This document shows, piece by piece, positions 24,767 to 36,805 of a DNA stretch of 47,832 nucleotides. The stretch comes from Oscillospiraceae bacterium (GTDB lineage Bacteria; Bacillota; Clostridia; Oscillospirales; Ruminococcaceae), in assembly GCA_022508965.1 (NCBI GenBank), contig JAFLUD010000003.1, positions 1-47,832 on the forward strand. The letters are read 5' to 3'. Under the pieces are notes generated by a model. That model searched no databases. It saw nothing but the letters and a program-made list of their open reading frames with translations, and had not been told where the DNA came from. Made by a program: the position numbers and the translations under genes. The first letter of the stretch is position 1, and each line of letters begins with the position of its first letter.

Positions 24767-26203
24767 ATGTCAAAAAATTACAACTCATACGAAAGCCCCT
24801 TTTGCACACGCTACGCAAGCCCCGAGATGCAGTACATTTTTTCCGCGGAAAAGAAATTCACCACCTGGAGAAAGCTGTGGGTGGCTCTGGCGCGCGGCGA
24901 AATGAAGCTGGGACTTCCCGTGACGCAGGAGCAGGTAGACGAGCTGGAGGCGAACGTCAACAACATCAATTACGAGGACGCCGAGGCGCGCGAAAAGCAG
25001 GTTCGCCACGACGTAATGAGCCACGTTTACGCGTATGGGCTGCAGTGCCCCAAGGCTGCGGGAATTATCCATTTAGGCGCGACCTCCTGCTACGTCGGCG
25101 ACAATACGGATATCATAGTAATGCGCGACGCATTGGAGCTTGTTAGAAAAAAGCTGTTGAACGTCATGTCCAATCTCGCGGATTTTGCCGAGAAATACAA
25201 GGCTATGCCGTGTCTTGCGTACACGCACCTCCAGCCCGCGCAGCCCACGACCGTAGGCAAGCGCGCGACGCTGTGGCTGAACGAATTGCTGATGGATTAT
25301 GAGGAGATCGTCTACCGTATCTCCAACCTGAAGCTGCTCGGACAAAAGGGCACGACGGGAACCCAAGCGTCGTTTGCTGAGCTGTTCAACGGGGATTCCC
25401 AAAAAATAAAGGCTCTCGAACGCTCCATCGCCGAAGAAATGGGATTTTCGGCGTGCGTTCCCGTAAGCGGTCAGACCTACTCGCGAAAGGTAGATTCTCA
25501 GGTGCTGTCGGCGCTCTCGGGAATAGCGCAGACCTGCTCCAAATTCAGCAACGATTTAAGACTGCTCCAGAATTTTGAGGAACTCGAAGAGCCGTTTGAA
25601 AAGAACCAGATAGGCTCGTCGGCGATGCCGTACAAGCGCAATCCCATGCGCTCCGAGCGTATCACTGCGCTTGCGCGCTATGTGATGATAGATTCGCTGA
25701 ACCCCGCGTTTACGGCGGGAACGCAGTGGTTTGAGAGAACGCTGGACGACAGCGCGAACAAGCGTATCTCCGTCGCGGAGGGCTTCCTTGCGGTGGACGC
25801 TATTCTCAACATCATGATGAACATAACCGACGGTATCCAGGTATACCCCGAGATGATAAAGCGCCGCCTTATGACGAAGCTGCCGTTTATGGCTACGGAG
25901 AATATCATGATGCGCGCGGTGGAGAACGGCGGCAACCGTCAGGAGCTTCACGAGCTTCTGAGAACGCATTCCCACGCCGCAGCGAAGCAGGTAAAAGAGG
26001 GCGGCGAGAACGACTTGGCGGCGCGAATTGCCGGCGACCCAGCGTTCAACATCACAAAGGAAGAGATCGAGGCGCTGCTGATCCCCGAAAACTATGTCGG
26101 ACGCGCTCCCGAGCAGACCGAGGAGTTCCTTAACGAATGTATAAAGCCCATTCTCGAGGAGAATAAAAACCTGCTCGGCGAAAAAGCGGAGCTTTCGGTT
26201 TGA
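24767..26203 (+). CDS. purB: Adenylosuccinate lyase
   Basis: 478 residues. It acts twice in purine synthesis, releasing fumarate from SAICAR and from adenylosuccinate. The fumarase/aspartase superfamily signature SSAMPYKRNP is near residue 285, with other conserved patches HLGATSCYVGDNTD (about 102) and THLQPAQPTTVGKRA (about 157). Strong AAGGAG before the ATG. It begins a long co-directional run: recJ starts 1 bp after its stop. Confidence 0.98.
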   Translation: MSKNYNSYESPFCTRYASPEMQYIFSAEKKFTTWRKLWVALARGEMKLGLPVTQEQVDELEANVNNINYEDAEAREKQVRHDVMSHVYAYGLQCPKAAGIIHLGATSCYVGDNTDIIVMRDALELVRKKLLNVMSNLADFAEKYKAMPCLAYTHLQPAQPTTVGKRATLWLNELLMDYEEIVYRISNLKLLGQKGTTGTQASFAELFNGDSQKIKALERSIAEEMGFSACVPVSGQTYSRKVDSQVLSALSGIAQTCSKFSNDLRLLQNFEELEEPFEKNQIGSSAMPYKRNPMRSERITALARYVMIDSLNPAFTAGTQWFERTLDDSANKRISVAEGFLAVDAILNIMMNITDGIQVYPEMIKRRLMTKLPFMATENIMMRAVENGGNRQELHELLRTHSHAAAKQVKEGGENDLAARIAGDPAFNITKEEIEALLIPENYVGRAPEQTEEFLNECIKPILEENKNLLGEKAELSV

Positions 26204-26204
26204 T

Positions 26205-28220
26205 ATGAAAAAGTGGATCATTTCAAGCTCTCCGATAAATCCCGACAATGAGATAGTCGGCGAGTTCGGCGGCTTTTTGGGAGGAATACTGCTGCGGCGC
26301 GGGATAACAACGATTGACAGCGCGCGGAGCTTTTTCTCCTGCGACGCTCTTTCCGACCCATTTTTGATGAGCGACATGAAAAAGGCGGCGGAGACTATCC
26401 AATGCGCCCTTGACGAGGATCTTAAGATCACCGTTTTCGGGGACTACGACTGCGACGGCACCGCGGCTTGCGCTATGCTGTACAGCTATCTTGAGGCGCA
26501 GGGCGCGGACGTGGATTTTTACATTCCCGACCGCAGCGAGGGCTTCGGCATGAACATCGAGGCGCTCAAAAAGCTCGTAAACCGCGGCACCGAGCTTATT
26601 ATTACCGTTGACAACGGGATAAGCGCGGTAGAAGAAGCGCAGTTCCTCAAAAAAAACGGCGTGGAGCTTATAATAACCGATCATCATCAGCCGGGCGCGC
26701 GGCTTCCCGAGTGCGCGGCGTGCGTCGATCCCAACCGCGCAGACGATATCTCGCCATTTAAAGACCTGTGCGGAGCGGGCGTGGTATTGAAGCTGCTTAT
26801 CGCGCTTGAGGGCGACGAGGAATTCATTCTCGACAGCTACGCGGCTTTGGCGGCGGTGGCGGCTGTCGGCGACGTGGTCCCGCTTAAAGGAGAAAACCGT
26901 TACATAGTCCAAAGAGGACTTGAAAATATCAGGCGCGAACAGCACGCGGGACTTACTCAGCTGATAAATTCCGCGGGACGTTCCTGCGCCAAAATAACCT
27001 CGAACGATCTGGCGTTTGCGGTGTGTCCGAGAATAAACGCCGCGGGCAGAGTTTCGACCGCGGATAAGGCGGTTCGGCTGATGCTCTGCGAGGACGACGC
27101 CGAGACCGCACACAGGCTCGCCGAGGAGCTTTCGGAGCTTAACGCCTCGAGGCGCGAGCTGGAAAGCGCGATCATCGCGGACGTGAAAAAGCAGATCGCC
27201 GAAAACCCGCTTATTCTCAAGCAGCGCGTTATCGTGTTGTCAGGAGAGGGCTGGCATCACGGCGTTGTCGGGATCGTCTGCGCGAAAATTCTCGAAAAAT
27301 ACGGAAAGCCGGTCGTGATGATCTCGGTCGAAAAGGGCGAGGCGCGCGGCTCGGTTCGCAGTATAGAGGGATTCTCCGTGCATAAAATGCTTACGGAATG
27401 CAGCGGCACGCTTACGAAATACGGCGGACACCCCGGCGCGGGCGGCTTTTCGCTTCCCCCCGATAAGGTCGGGGAATTCACCGAGCAAATTTACGCATAC
27501 GCCGCGAATTTCTATCCGAAAATGCCGGTGTTGGAATTCCCCATAGACAAGGAGGTCTCCGCGCGCGAGCTTACCGCCGAGAACGTCGGCAGGCTGGGCT
27601 TGCTCGAGCCGTTCGGAGAGGGCAACCGAACTCCGCTGTTTCTGTTGAGAAACTGCACGGTGAAGTCCAAGCGCGCGATGAAGGACGGGAAATTCACCTC
27701 GTTCGAGATCGAAAACGACGGCGTGGTTTTGAGGGTGATCAGCTTCAGAATGCCGTTCGCGAAGTTTTTTCCCATGCCCGGCGACAGGATAGACGTTGCC
27801 GCGACCGCTGTGATAAACGAATACAACGGCAGGGAAAGCGTCGAGCTTATGCTTGAGGATCACCGCCCCGCGGGCTTTTCCGAGGACAGATTCTTTGCGG
27901 CAAGCAGAGTATACGAGGAGATATGCCGCGGCGAGGGCTGCGACAAGCGGCTGGCTCCGAGGGTGATCCCGCAGTCGCGCGAGGAGCTTAAAAAAATCTA
28001 CGATCTGATAAAGAACAACGTTTCCAAGACCGCCGAGGAGCTTGCGGTGTTTGACGGCACGGTCAATTACTGTATGCTGAGAATAACGCTCGACGCTTTC
28101 GAGCAGGCGGGCATGATAGAGCTTTCGGAGGACGGAGTTCCAAAATTGATCCCCCAAAAGGAAAAGCGGGACTTGTTCGCGAGCGGACTTCTGGCGGAGC
28201 TTAAAAAGCAGTTGTCTTAA
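26205..28220 (+). CDS. recJ: Single-stranded-DNA exonuclease RecJ
   Basis: 671 residues. RecJ degrades ssDNA 5' to 3' in recombination and repair. The DHH phosphoesterase motifs DYDCDGT (about 81-87) and DHHQPG (about 160) and the DHHA1 part with KYGGHPGAGGFSL (about 405) are all present, then an OB-like domain and an extra C-terminal helical region (about 560-671). Translation is probably coupled to purB (1 bp gap; only a distant GGAG). Confidence 0.97.
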   Translation: MKKWIISSSPINPDNEIVGEFGGFLGGILLRRGITTIDSARSFFSCDALSDPFLMSDMKKAAETIQCALDEDLKITVFGDYDCDGTAACAMLYSYLEAQGADVDFYIPDRSEGFGMNIEALKKLVNRGTELIITVDNGISAVEEAQFLKKNGVELIITDHHQPGARLPECAACVDPNRADDISPFKDLCGAGVVLKLLIALEGDEEFILDSYAALAAVAAVGDVVPLKGENRYIVQRGLENIRREQHAGLTQLINSAGRSCAKITSNDLAFAVCPRINAAGRVSTADKAVRLMLCEDDAETAHRLAEELSELNASRRELESAIIADVKKQIAENPLILKQRVIVLSGEGWHHGVVGIVCAKILEKYGKPVVMISVEKGEARGSVRSIEGFSVHKMLTECSGTLTKYGGHPGAGGFSLPPDKVGEFTEQIYAYAANFYPKMPVLEFPIDKEVSARELTAENVGRLGLLEPFGEGNRTPLFLLRNCTVKSKRAMKDGKFTSFEIENDGVVLRVISFRMPFAKFFPMPGDRIDVAATAVINEYNGRESVELMLEDHRPAGFSEDRFFAASRVYEEICRGEGCDKRLAPRVIPQSREELKKIYDLIKNNVSKTAEELAVFDGTVNYCMLRITLDAFEQAGMIELSEDGVPKLIPQKEKRDLFASGLLAELKKQLS

Positions 28221-28274
28221 ATACTGTTTACTTTTTACTGTCAACTGTACACTGATAAGGACGGAGTGTTGCAT

Positions 28275-30449
28275 ATGGATACTATTACAATAGAATCCCT
28301 TATGGAAAAGATCGTTGCGAGCGACAAGCCGTACGATACCGAAAAAATAATGCGCGCGTATACTCTGGCGGACGAGGCGCACGAGGGACAAATGCGCTCC
28401 TCGGGCGAAAAATACATCACCCACCCGCTGTCCGTAGCGTCCATTCTGCTGGACTTCTGCATGGATACCGACACGCTCTGCGCGGCACTGATGCACGACG
28501 TTGTGGAGGACACCGAGATCTCCCTTGATGAGATACGCAAAAAGTTCGGCGCAGACGTCGCGCTTATGGTGGACGGCGTTACCAAGATCGGTCAGGTTCC
28601 CCTTAATACCAAAGAAGAACAGCAGGCGGAGAATATCCGGAAGATCCTCATGGCAATGAGCAAGGATATCCGCGTTATCATTATAAAGCTGGCGGACAGA
28701 CTTCACAATATGAGGACCCTTTACGCGCGTCCGCCCGAGAAGCAGCGCAAGACCTCGCTTGAAACCATGAATTTCTACGCTCCGATAGCGCACCGCCTCG
28801 GTATGAGCGACGTTAAGGAGGAAATGGAATCCATCGCGATAAAGTATCTCGACCCCTACGGCTGCCGCGAGATCGAGCGTTTGCTTGACCTTCACAAGGG
28901 CGAGCGCGACAGCTTTATCGACACGATAATCGCACGGATCCGCACGAGGACTGCCGACATTCACCCGGAGCCTATTATAAGCGGCCGCGTGAAGTCCATC
29001 TATTCGATCTACAAAAAAATGTATCTCAAAAACAAGCCGTTCGACGAGATATATGACGTTTACGCCGTGAGAATAATCGTGCAGTCGGTCATCGAGTGCT
29101 ATAATGTTCTGGGAGTTATCCACGATCTTTTCAGTCCGATACCTTATCGCTTCAAGGACTATATCGCGACCCCGAAGCCCAACCGCTATCAGTCGCTTCA
29201 CACGACGGTAATCGGAAAAGAGGGAACTCCGTTCGAGGTGCAGATACGCACCGTGGAAATGCACAACACCGCTCAATACGGAATCGCCGCGCACTGGAAG
29301 TACAAGGCGGGGCTTAAGGGAAGCGTCGCGGGAGAAAAGCGCTTCGATTGGATAAGAGAGCTGCTTGAGCGCCAGCAGGAGGCGGACGACGTCGAGCAGA
29401 TAACCGATGCTATCAAGAACGATCTGGCGCAGGACGAGGTGTTCGTGTTCTCGCCGAAGGGCGACGTGTTTACGCTGCCGCTCGGAGCGAACGTCATCGA
29501 CTTCGCCTACGCTATTCACACGGAAGTCGGAAACAAGATGACCGGCGCAAAGGTCGGCGGACGAATGGTGCCGTTCGATTATCAGGTGAAAACGGGCGAT
29601 ATCGTTGAGATATTCACCAGCGGCTCGCCGAATTACGGTCCCAACCGAAACTGGCTGGAGATAGCGAAAACCACCGAGGCTAAGGGAAAGATACGCTCGT
29701 GGTTCAAGAAAGAACGCCGCGAGGAGAACATCGCCTGCGGAAAGGAGGAGCTGGAGCGCGAATTCAGGCGCAACGGCATTCCCCTTGAAGATGAAATACT
29801 GAAGGGTGCGGCAATGCGCGCGCGAGTGAACTCCGTGGACGACCTGTACGCGGCGATAGGCTACGGCGGAGTCATGATGTCGAAGGTCATTCAGCGCATT
29901 AAGGAGGAGCAGCTCCGCAATCAGCGGGAGCAGGCTGCCGTGCTTCCGACCTCGGAGGAAAATATCGAGGAATCCCACCGCCGTTCCCGCCAAAAGGGCA
30001 TCATAATCGAGGGCGTGGACAACTGCGCGGTGAAATTCGCCCAGTGCTGCAATCCGCTGCCAGGAGACCCGATAATCGGCTTTGTAACGCGCGGTTTCGG
30101 CGTTTCCATTCACAAGCAGGACTGCATTAACGTAATCAACAACATGGACAGCGAGGAAAACCGCGAACGCTGGATAAAGGCGAGCTGGGCGGGCGTTGAC
30201 GACACGACCTACCGCGCCACCATCGACATTGTCGCCGAGCAGAAGTCCTCGGTAATCGCGGATATCACGGCGGTGATCGCGGCAAACCATATCCCGATGC
30301 ACGAGATGAATATGCACCGCCTGAAAAACGGCAACACCAATCTTCTCATAACCATAGAGATAGCCGGAGTGGAACAGCTAGCGAACGTTATGCTGAGGAT
30401 AAAGAAGATCCCCGGCGTTGTGTCCGCCGACAGAACAGGAAAGGCTTAA
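28275..30449 (+). CDS. rel: Bifunctional (p)ppGpp synthetase/hydrolase Rel
   Basis: 724 residues. Makes and breaks the alarmone (p)ppGpp in the stringent response. In order: HD hydrolase with the intact pair in LMHDVVEDT (about 72-80), RelA_SpoT synthetase (about 235-350, RVKSIYSIYKKM, YDVYAVRI), TGS (about 385-445, VFVFSPKGDVFTLPLGA), and a C-terminal ACT domain (about 648-720). Both activities look intact, as usual for the single Rel of Gram-positives. The start at 28275 has AAGGACGGAG upstream; a GTG nine bases earlier overlaps that site. The MBL hydrolase gene follows after 12 bp. Confidence 0.97.
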   Translation: MDTITIESLMEKIVASDKPYDTEKIMRAYTLADEAHEGQMRSSGEKYITHPLSVASILLDFCMDTDTLCAALMHDVVEDTEISLDEIRKKFGADVALMVDGVTKIGQVPLNTKEEQQAENIRKILMAMSKDIRVIIIKLADRLHNMRTLYARPPEKQRKTSLETMNFYAPIAHRLGMSDVKEEMESIAIKYLDPYGCREIERLLDLHKGERDSFIDTIIARIRTRTADIHPEPIISGRVKSIYSIYKKMYLKNKPFDEIYDVYAVRIIVQSVIECYNVLGVIHDLFSPIPYRFKDYIATPKPNRYQSLHTTVIGKEGTPFEVQIRTVEMHNTAQYGIAAHWKYKAGLKGSVAGEKRFDWIRELLERQQEADDVEQITDAIKNDLAQDEVFVFSPKGDVFTLPLGANVIDFAYAIHTEVGNKMTGAKVGGRMVPFDYQVKTGDIVEIFTSGSPNYGPNRNWLEIAKTTEAKGKIRSWFKKERREENIACGKEELEREFRRNGIPLEDEILKGAAMRARVNSVDDLYAAIGYGGVMMSKVIQRIKEEQLRNQREQAAVLPTSEENIEESHRRSRQKGIIIEGVDNCAVKFAQCCNPLPGDPIIGFVTRGFGVSIHKQDCINVINNMDSEENRERWIKASWAGVDDTTYRATIDIVAEQKSSVIADITAVIAANHIPMHEMNMHRLKNGNTNLLITIEIAGVEQLANVMLRIKKIPGVVSADRTGKA

Positions 30450-30461
30450 GGGAGGCGTTTT

Positions 30462-31085
30462 ATGGACAACATCATGCGGCTGCCTCTTGGAGCGCTGGCT
30501 TCAAACTGCTATATAATTCCCGCGGAAAATAACCAAGCGGTGGTGATAGACCCCGCGTCCTCGGCGGAGGTGACGGCGGCGCTGGATACGGAGGATATGA
30601 CGCTCGGGGGAATAATAATCACCCACGGGCATTTCGACCACTTTGCGGGAGCGGCGGCGCTTAAGGCTCTGACGAACGCGCCCATCTACGCGCCCGATTT
30701 AGACGCGGAGATGCTTCAAAGCGCCGAGAAAAGCTGGGCGTGGTTTATGCGGGGAACCGAGTTCGCGCCCGTTTATCCCGATCATCTGTTCTCGGACGGC
30801 GAGGAGTTTTCCGTCTGCGGAGTGGATTTTCGCGTAATGGGAGCGCCCGGTCACACCGCCGGGAGCTGTCTGCTGTTCTGCGAGCGTTTAAATGTTATTT
30901 TCACGGGGGACGTTTTGTTCCAAAACAGCATAGGCAGGACGGACGGATTTTCCGGCAGCGACCGAATGATGGCGCAGTCTCTGCGAAAGATCGCGGAAAT
31001 AGACGGAAATTATCAGATCCTCTGCGGGCACGGCGACACCTCAACTCTCGATTATGAGAAAAAATACAACCCCTATCTCGGATGA
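30462..31085 (+). CDS. Metallo-beta-lactamase-fold hydrolase (glyoxalase II-like)
   Basis: 207 residues. The metal motif THGHFDH (about 54-60), PGHTAGS (about 130-136), the bridging Asp in FTGDVLF and the late CGHGD histidine define a binuclear zinc MBL hydrolase. The size matches the short YqgX-type group often annotated as hydroxyacylglutathione hydrolase; in organisms without glutathione the thiol ester substrate is uncertain. GGGAGG precedes the ATG. Same transcript as rel is likely. No clear terminator follows. Confidence 0.93.
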   Translation: MDNIMRLPLGALASNCYIIPAENNQAVVIDPASSAEVTAALDTEDMTLGGIIITHGHFDHFAGAAALKALTNAPIYAPDLDAEMLQSAEKSWAWFMRGTEFAPVYPDHLFSDGEEFSVCGVDFRVMGAPGHTAGSCLLFCERLNVIFTGDVLFQNSIGRTDGFSGSDRMMAQSLRKIAEIDGNYQILCGHGDTSTLDYEKKYNPYLG

Positions 31086-31190
31086 TGGAATAAGCATTGC
31101 TATAATTTACTATTGTTTTAAGTTTTATAGGTGAAATTTGTACAAAATAACAAAAAATCGCGATTAATTTTGTAAAAATGGTTTTAAACC

Positions 31191-31219
31191 TTGACAAAAC
31201 GCATATTTTTTGATATATT
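31191..31219 (+). promoter_or_regulatory. Promoter of the small membrane protein gene
   Basis: TTGACA (31191-31196) and TATATT (31214-31219), 17 bp spacer, leader about 48 nt. Confidence 0.85.
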
Positions 31220-31273
31220 AAAAGTCAAGCGGGGTGTGGCGCCGCAAGTAATAATATTTCATGGAGGGCTATT

Positions 31274-31540
31274 ATGGACGCAAAAACTACCGGTATCGTT
31301 GCATACCTTACTTGGATCGGACTTCTTATCGCTTTTCTGGCAGGAGACAAGGAGGGCGCTAAGTTCCACATTAACCAGGCGCTGGTTCTTCTCCTTTTCG
31401 GATTGCTCGGTGCTATTCCTTTTATAGGCTGGATTTGGGACGTTTTCGTTTTCGTTTGCTGGATAATCGGATTTGTAGGTGCTTTGCAGGGACAGGAAAA
31501 GGAAGTTCCGCTTCTCGGCAAGATCAAGATCATAAAGTAA
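31274..31540 (+). CDS. Small DUF4870/Tic20-like membrane protein
   Basis: 88 residues with three hydrophobic helices. The pattern AYLTWIGLLIAFLAGDKEGAKFHINQAL, where a charged turn is followed by FHxNQAL, is typical of DUF4870/Tic20-like small membrane proteins; IPFIGWIWDVF forms the second part. Function unknown. It is a monocistronic unit: own promoter, GGAGGGC before the ATG and a strong terminator right after. Confidence 0.9.
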   Translation: MDAKTTGIVAYLTWIGLLIAFLAGDKEGAKFHINQALVLLLFGLLGAIPFIGWIWDVFVFVCWIIGFVGALQGQEKEVPLLGKIKIIK

Positions 31541-31560
31541 TCGGATATTTAAAAAAACAA

Positions 31561-31594
31561 AAAGCTGTCGTTTTTCGACGGCTTTTTTCTTTTT
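31561..31594 (+). terminator. Terminator of the small membrane protein gene
   Basis: AAAGCTGTCG (31561-31570) pairs with CGACGGCTTT (31576-31585) with one G-U, loop TTTTT, then TTT-C-TTTTT. Confidence 0.9.
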
Positions 31595-31612
31595 GGGAAC
31601 AGCTTTAACTAG

Positions 31613-31641
31613 TTGACAGAAATGTGTTCTTGTGTTATAAT
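31613..31641 (+). promoter_or_regulatory. Sigma-A promoter of the alaS operon
   Basis: TTGACA (31613-31618) and TATAAT (31636-31641), both perfect, 17 bp spacer. The leader of about 68 nt is too short for a T-box riboswitch. Confidence 0.9.
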
Positions 31642-31715
31642 AACAATGTATGTGTTATTTCAAGAAAATGGTTGGAAATAACTGTAAAATCTCAATGGAT
31701 AAGGACGGAAAAAAC

Positions 31716-34361
<2,646 letters not shown>

Positions 34362-34362
34362 T

Positions 34363-34692
34363 ATGAAAAAAACTCGTTTTCAAATAATCGCCGCGGTTTA
34401 TCTTGCGGTGAATGCGGCGTTTATTCTGCCGGCAATATGTATGTCTTTTTGGAATACGATTATTTTTAATTTTCCGATAAATTATTACTTTATCTCTGTG
34501 ATTTTCTACTATTTATTCGGATTAACTGTTTTGCATATTGTTCTTGATGCGGGTTATCTGGCATATTCTATTCGACAGTTTGCTAAGGAACGAAAGGGAC
34601 TTGTGTTCGCTTTATCCTTAGCAGTTGTCGTGATCAACGCGGTGGCGAATGTTTTGTGGTTACTGCGCGGACGACCATTTACTGTTCAGTGA
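34363..34692 (+). CDS. Small hydrophobic membrane protein of unknown function
   Basis: 109 residues with three TM helices (about 8-28, 40-63, 82-102) and no recognised family. It starts 1 bp after the alaS stop and has no good ribosome binding site, so translation would depend on coupling. Its sequence is clearly richer in A and T than alaS and hinT on either side, which may mark a late insertion or simply its hydrophobic codons. Confidence is moderate. Confidence 0.65.
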   Translation: MKKTRFQIIAAVYLAVNAAFILPAICMSFWNTIIFNFPINYYFISVIFYYLFGLTVLHIVLDAGYLAYSIRQFAKERKGLVFALSLAVVVINAVANVLWLLRGRPFTVQ

Positions 34693-34698
34693 TTTTAG

Positions 34699-35046
<348 letters not shown>

Positions 35047-35049
35047 TTT

Positions 35050-36093
35050 ATGGGAAAAATAACAGAAGCGCAGCTCAAAACCGAGCTTAAATCGGGGCGG
35101 CTCTCGCGGGTGTATTTTCTTTACGGCGAGGAGGAATTCCTCACAAAAACCTACGTCGAAAAGATCATCGGCGCGGCGGTGCCCGATGACGCGCGGGACA
35201 TGAATTTCGTGAAGTATTCGAAGGCTCCCAAATCGGACGAGCTTTCGGATCAGCTTGAGAATATGCCGTTTTTTTCGGAGTATAAGTGCGTTCTTATCGA
35301 AGACCTTGACGCCGACGGAATGGACAACGCCGAGCACAAGGCGTACCTTTCGATCATCGAAAATCTCCCCGAAACAAGCGTCCTGATAATCGCGCAGGAA
35401 CACATCGAGCTTGAGCAGAAAAAGCTCAAGGCTAAGATGAAAAAGCTGCTCGCCGCGTGTGAAAGCGCGGGGGTCTCCTGTGAGTTCAAGCCGCTTACGA
35501 ATTACAAGCTCAGCGAAATGGCGTCGAAGAAATTTGCGAGATCGGGGCTTTCGATATCGAAGGAGAACGCGGCGTTTTTGGCGGAGGAATGCAGCGGAAG
35601 CCTCTCTCTTCTCCAGACGGAGATAGAGAAGCTGTGCGCGTATAAAACAAGCGGAGAGATCACTCGCGAGGACATCGAAAAGCTGGTTCCGAGGCAGATA
35701 AACTCAAACATCTACAATCTCGCAAAGGAGCTTTTCGCGGGGAGAACCGGAAGCGCGCTGCATATTCTCGACGACCTGTTCTCTCAGAAGACCGAGCCGT
35801 TTATGATATTCGCGGCGCTGTCGGGGCATTTCACCGACCTCTACCGCGCGAAGCTGGGAGTTTCCGCAAAAAAGAATCCCCACGACGCGGCAAAGGAGTT
35901 CGGTTATCCGCCGAACAGAGCGTTCTTGATGGAGGGCGCTTACCGCAGCGCGAACAATCTCTCAAAGCGGTATCTGGGCGATTGCATGGAGATATTGTAC
36001 AGAACCAACAAGCTGCTCAATTCCTCAAAGGCGGACAAGAGAATCCTTCTGGAACGCGCGATCACCAAGATCGCGGCGCTCCCCAAAAAATAA
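35050..36093 (+). CDS. holA: DNA polymerase III subunit delta
   Basis: 347 residues. Delta opens the beta clamp in the clamp loader. The family N-terminus VYFLYGEEEFLTKTYVEKI is followed by AAA+-like domain I, then LSLLQTEIEKLCAY, and a C-terminal collar domain. It is 3 bp after hinT and 4 bp before rnmV, so all are translated from one transcript. Confidence 0.95.
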   Translation: MGKITEAQLKTELKSGRLSRVYFLYGEEEFLTKTYVEKIIGAAVPDDARDMNFVKYSKAPKSDELSDQLENMPFFSEYKCVLIEDLDADGMDNAEHKAYLSIIENLPETSVLIIAQEHIELEQKKLKAKMKKLLAACESAGVSCEFKPLTNYKLSEMASKKFARSGLSISKENAAFLAEECSGSLSLLQTEIEKLCAYKTSGEITREDIEKLVPRQINSNIYNLAKELFAGRTGSALHILDDLFSQKTEPFMIFAALSGHFTDLYRAKLGVSAKKNPHDAAKEFGYPPNRAFLMEGAYRSANNLSKRYLGDCMEILYRTNKLLNSSKADKRILLERAITKIAALPKK

Positions 36094-36097
36094 ACAT

Positions 36098-36691
36098 ATG
36101 ATAAAGATAAAGCAAGCGATAATCGTCGAGGGAAGATACGATAAAATAAAGCTTTCAAACCTCGTCGACGCGGTGATAATCCCGACCGACGGGTTTGCGG
36201 TCTTTAAGGACAGAGAGACCGCGGAGCTTATAAAAATGCTCGCTAAAAAAACGGGGATAATAATTCTCACAGACAGCGACAGCGCGGGCTTTCAGATACG
36301 CGCACGAGTGCGGGAGATAGCGCGCGAGGGCGAGGTCATAAACGTGTATATTCCCGACGTCGAGGGCAAGGAAAAGCGCAAGCGCAAGCCCTCCAAGCAG
36401 GGACTTCTCGGCGTTGAGGGAATCGACGACAAAACGCTTCTCGAGGCGTTCGAGCGCGCGGGAGTATTCGCCGAAAAGGTATCCGCTCCGAGCGACCCGA
36501 TAACCAAAGCCGACCTTATGGAGCTGGGACTTGTCGGCGGCAATAATTCCGCGTCGCTGCGGGAAAAATTGCAGCGCAGGCTGGGGCTTCCCGCACGGCT
36601 TTCGGCGAATATGCTTTTGGAGATATTGAACGTCATGTATTCGCGCGAGGAATTTGTAACTTTTTGTAACCAAACTGTAACCGATTTGTAA
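36098..36691 (+). CDS. rnmV: Ribonuclease M5
   Basis: 197 residues. RNase M5 matures 5S rRNA in low-GC Gram-positives. The Toprim domain shows IVEGRYDKIKL (about 9-19), ILTDSDSAGFQIR (about 53-65) and the family-specific RKRKPSKQGLLGVEGID. The C-terminal residues VTFCNQTVTDL are encoded by the first TGTAACC repeats of a regulatory array, so the gene's end doubles as control DNA for the next gene. Confidence 0.95.
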   Translation: MIKIKQAIIVEGRYDKIKLSNLVDAVIIPTDGFAVFKDRETAELIKMLAKKTGIIILTDSDSAGFQIRARVREIAREGEVINVYIPDVEGKEKRKRKPSKQGLLGVEGIDDKTLLEAFERAGVFAEKVSAPSDPITKADLMELGLVGGNNSASLREKLQRRLGLPARLSANMLLEILNVMYSREEFVTFCNQTVTDL

Positions 36692-36715
36692 CCAAACTGT
36701 AACCGGATTGTAACC
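36665..36715 (+). promoter_or_regulatory. Five TGTAACC direct repeats at 11 bp spacing
   Basis: TGTAAC occurs at 36665, 36676, 36687, 36698 and 36709, each exactly 11 bp after the last, each followed by C. Two larger 21-22 bp units alternate (CAAAC and CGATT spacers). The array ends 9 bp before a -35 box. One-turn direct repeats are the usual target of OmpR/PhoB-family response regulators. Repeats 1-3 overlap the end of rnmV. Confidence 0.75.
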
Positions 36716-36723
36716 CTTTTCTA

Positions 36724-36752
36724 TTGAATAAAACGTCCTCTTGTGGTATAAT
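36724..36752 (+). promoter_or_regulatory. Promoter of the lipoprotein/O-acyltransferase operon
   Basis: TTGAAT (36724-36729) and TATAAT (36747-36752), 17 bp spacer, just downstream of the 11 bp repeat array. Confidence 0.85.
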
Positions 36753-36756
36753 TTTC

Positions 36757-36776
36757 TTGTGAGTAAAGCTTCACAA
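36757..36776 (+). promoter_or_regulatory. Dyad at the transcription start of the lipoprotein operon
   Basis: TTGTGA and TCACAA are perfect inverted arms around an 8 nt centre. The dyad spans the expected start (near 36759). It could be an operator or a weak 5' hairpin in the transcript. Confidence 0.45.
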
Positions 36777-36805
36777 AAATTTCACTAGAAAAGAGGAACT
36801 TCACT

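Noticed and set aside
28221-28265. A promoter or repeat in the gap between recJ and rel.
   Set aside because: The stretch holds ACTGTTTACTTTTTACTGTCAACTG-like low-complexity sequence with no properly spaced -35/-10 pair and no second copy in the window.
27240-30317. A very long open reading frame on the minus strand (over 1000 codons).
   Set aside because: It lies antisense to recJ and rel, both with clear domains, ribosome binding sites and intact length. High G+C coding sequence with few stop-complement codons gives such shadows. The peptide has no recognisable domain.
31642-31715. T-box riboswitch ahead of alaS.
   Set aside because: The leader is about 68 nt, with no T-box core sequence and no antiterminator/terminator pair.
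36757-36776. A CRP/FNR site at the lipoprotein promoter.
   Set aside because: TGTGA/TCACA arms are separated by 8 bases instead of 6 and lie on the start site. I keep it only as an unassigned dyad.
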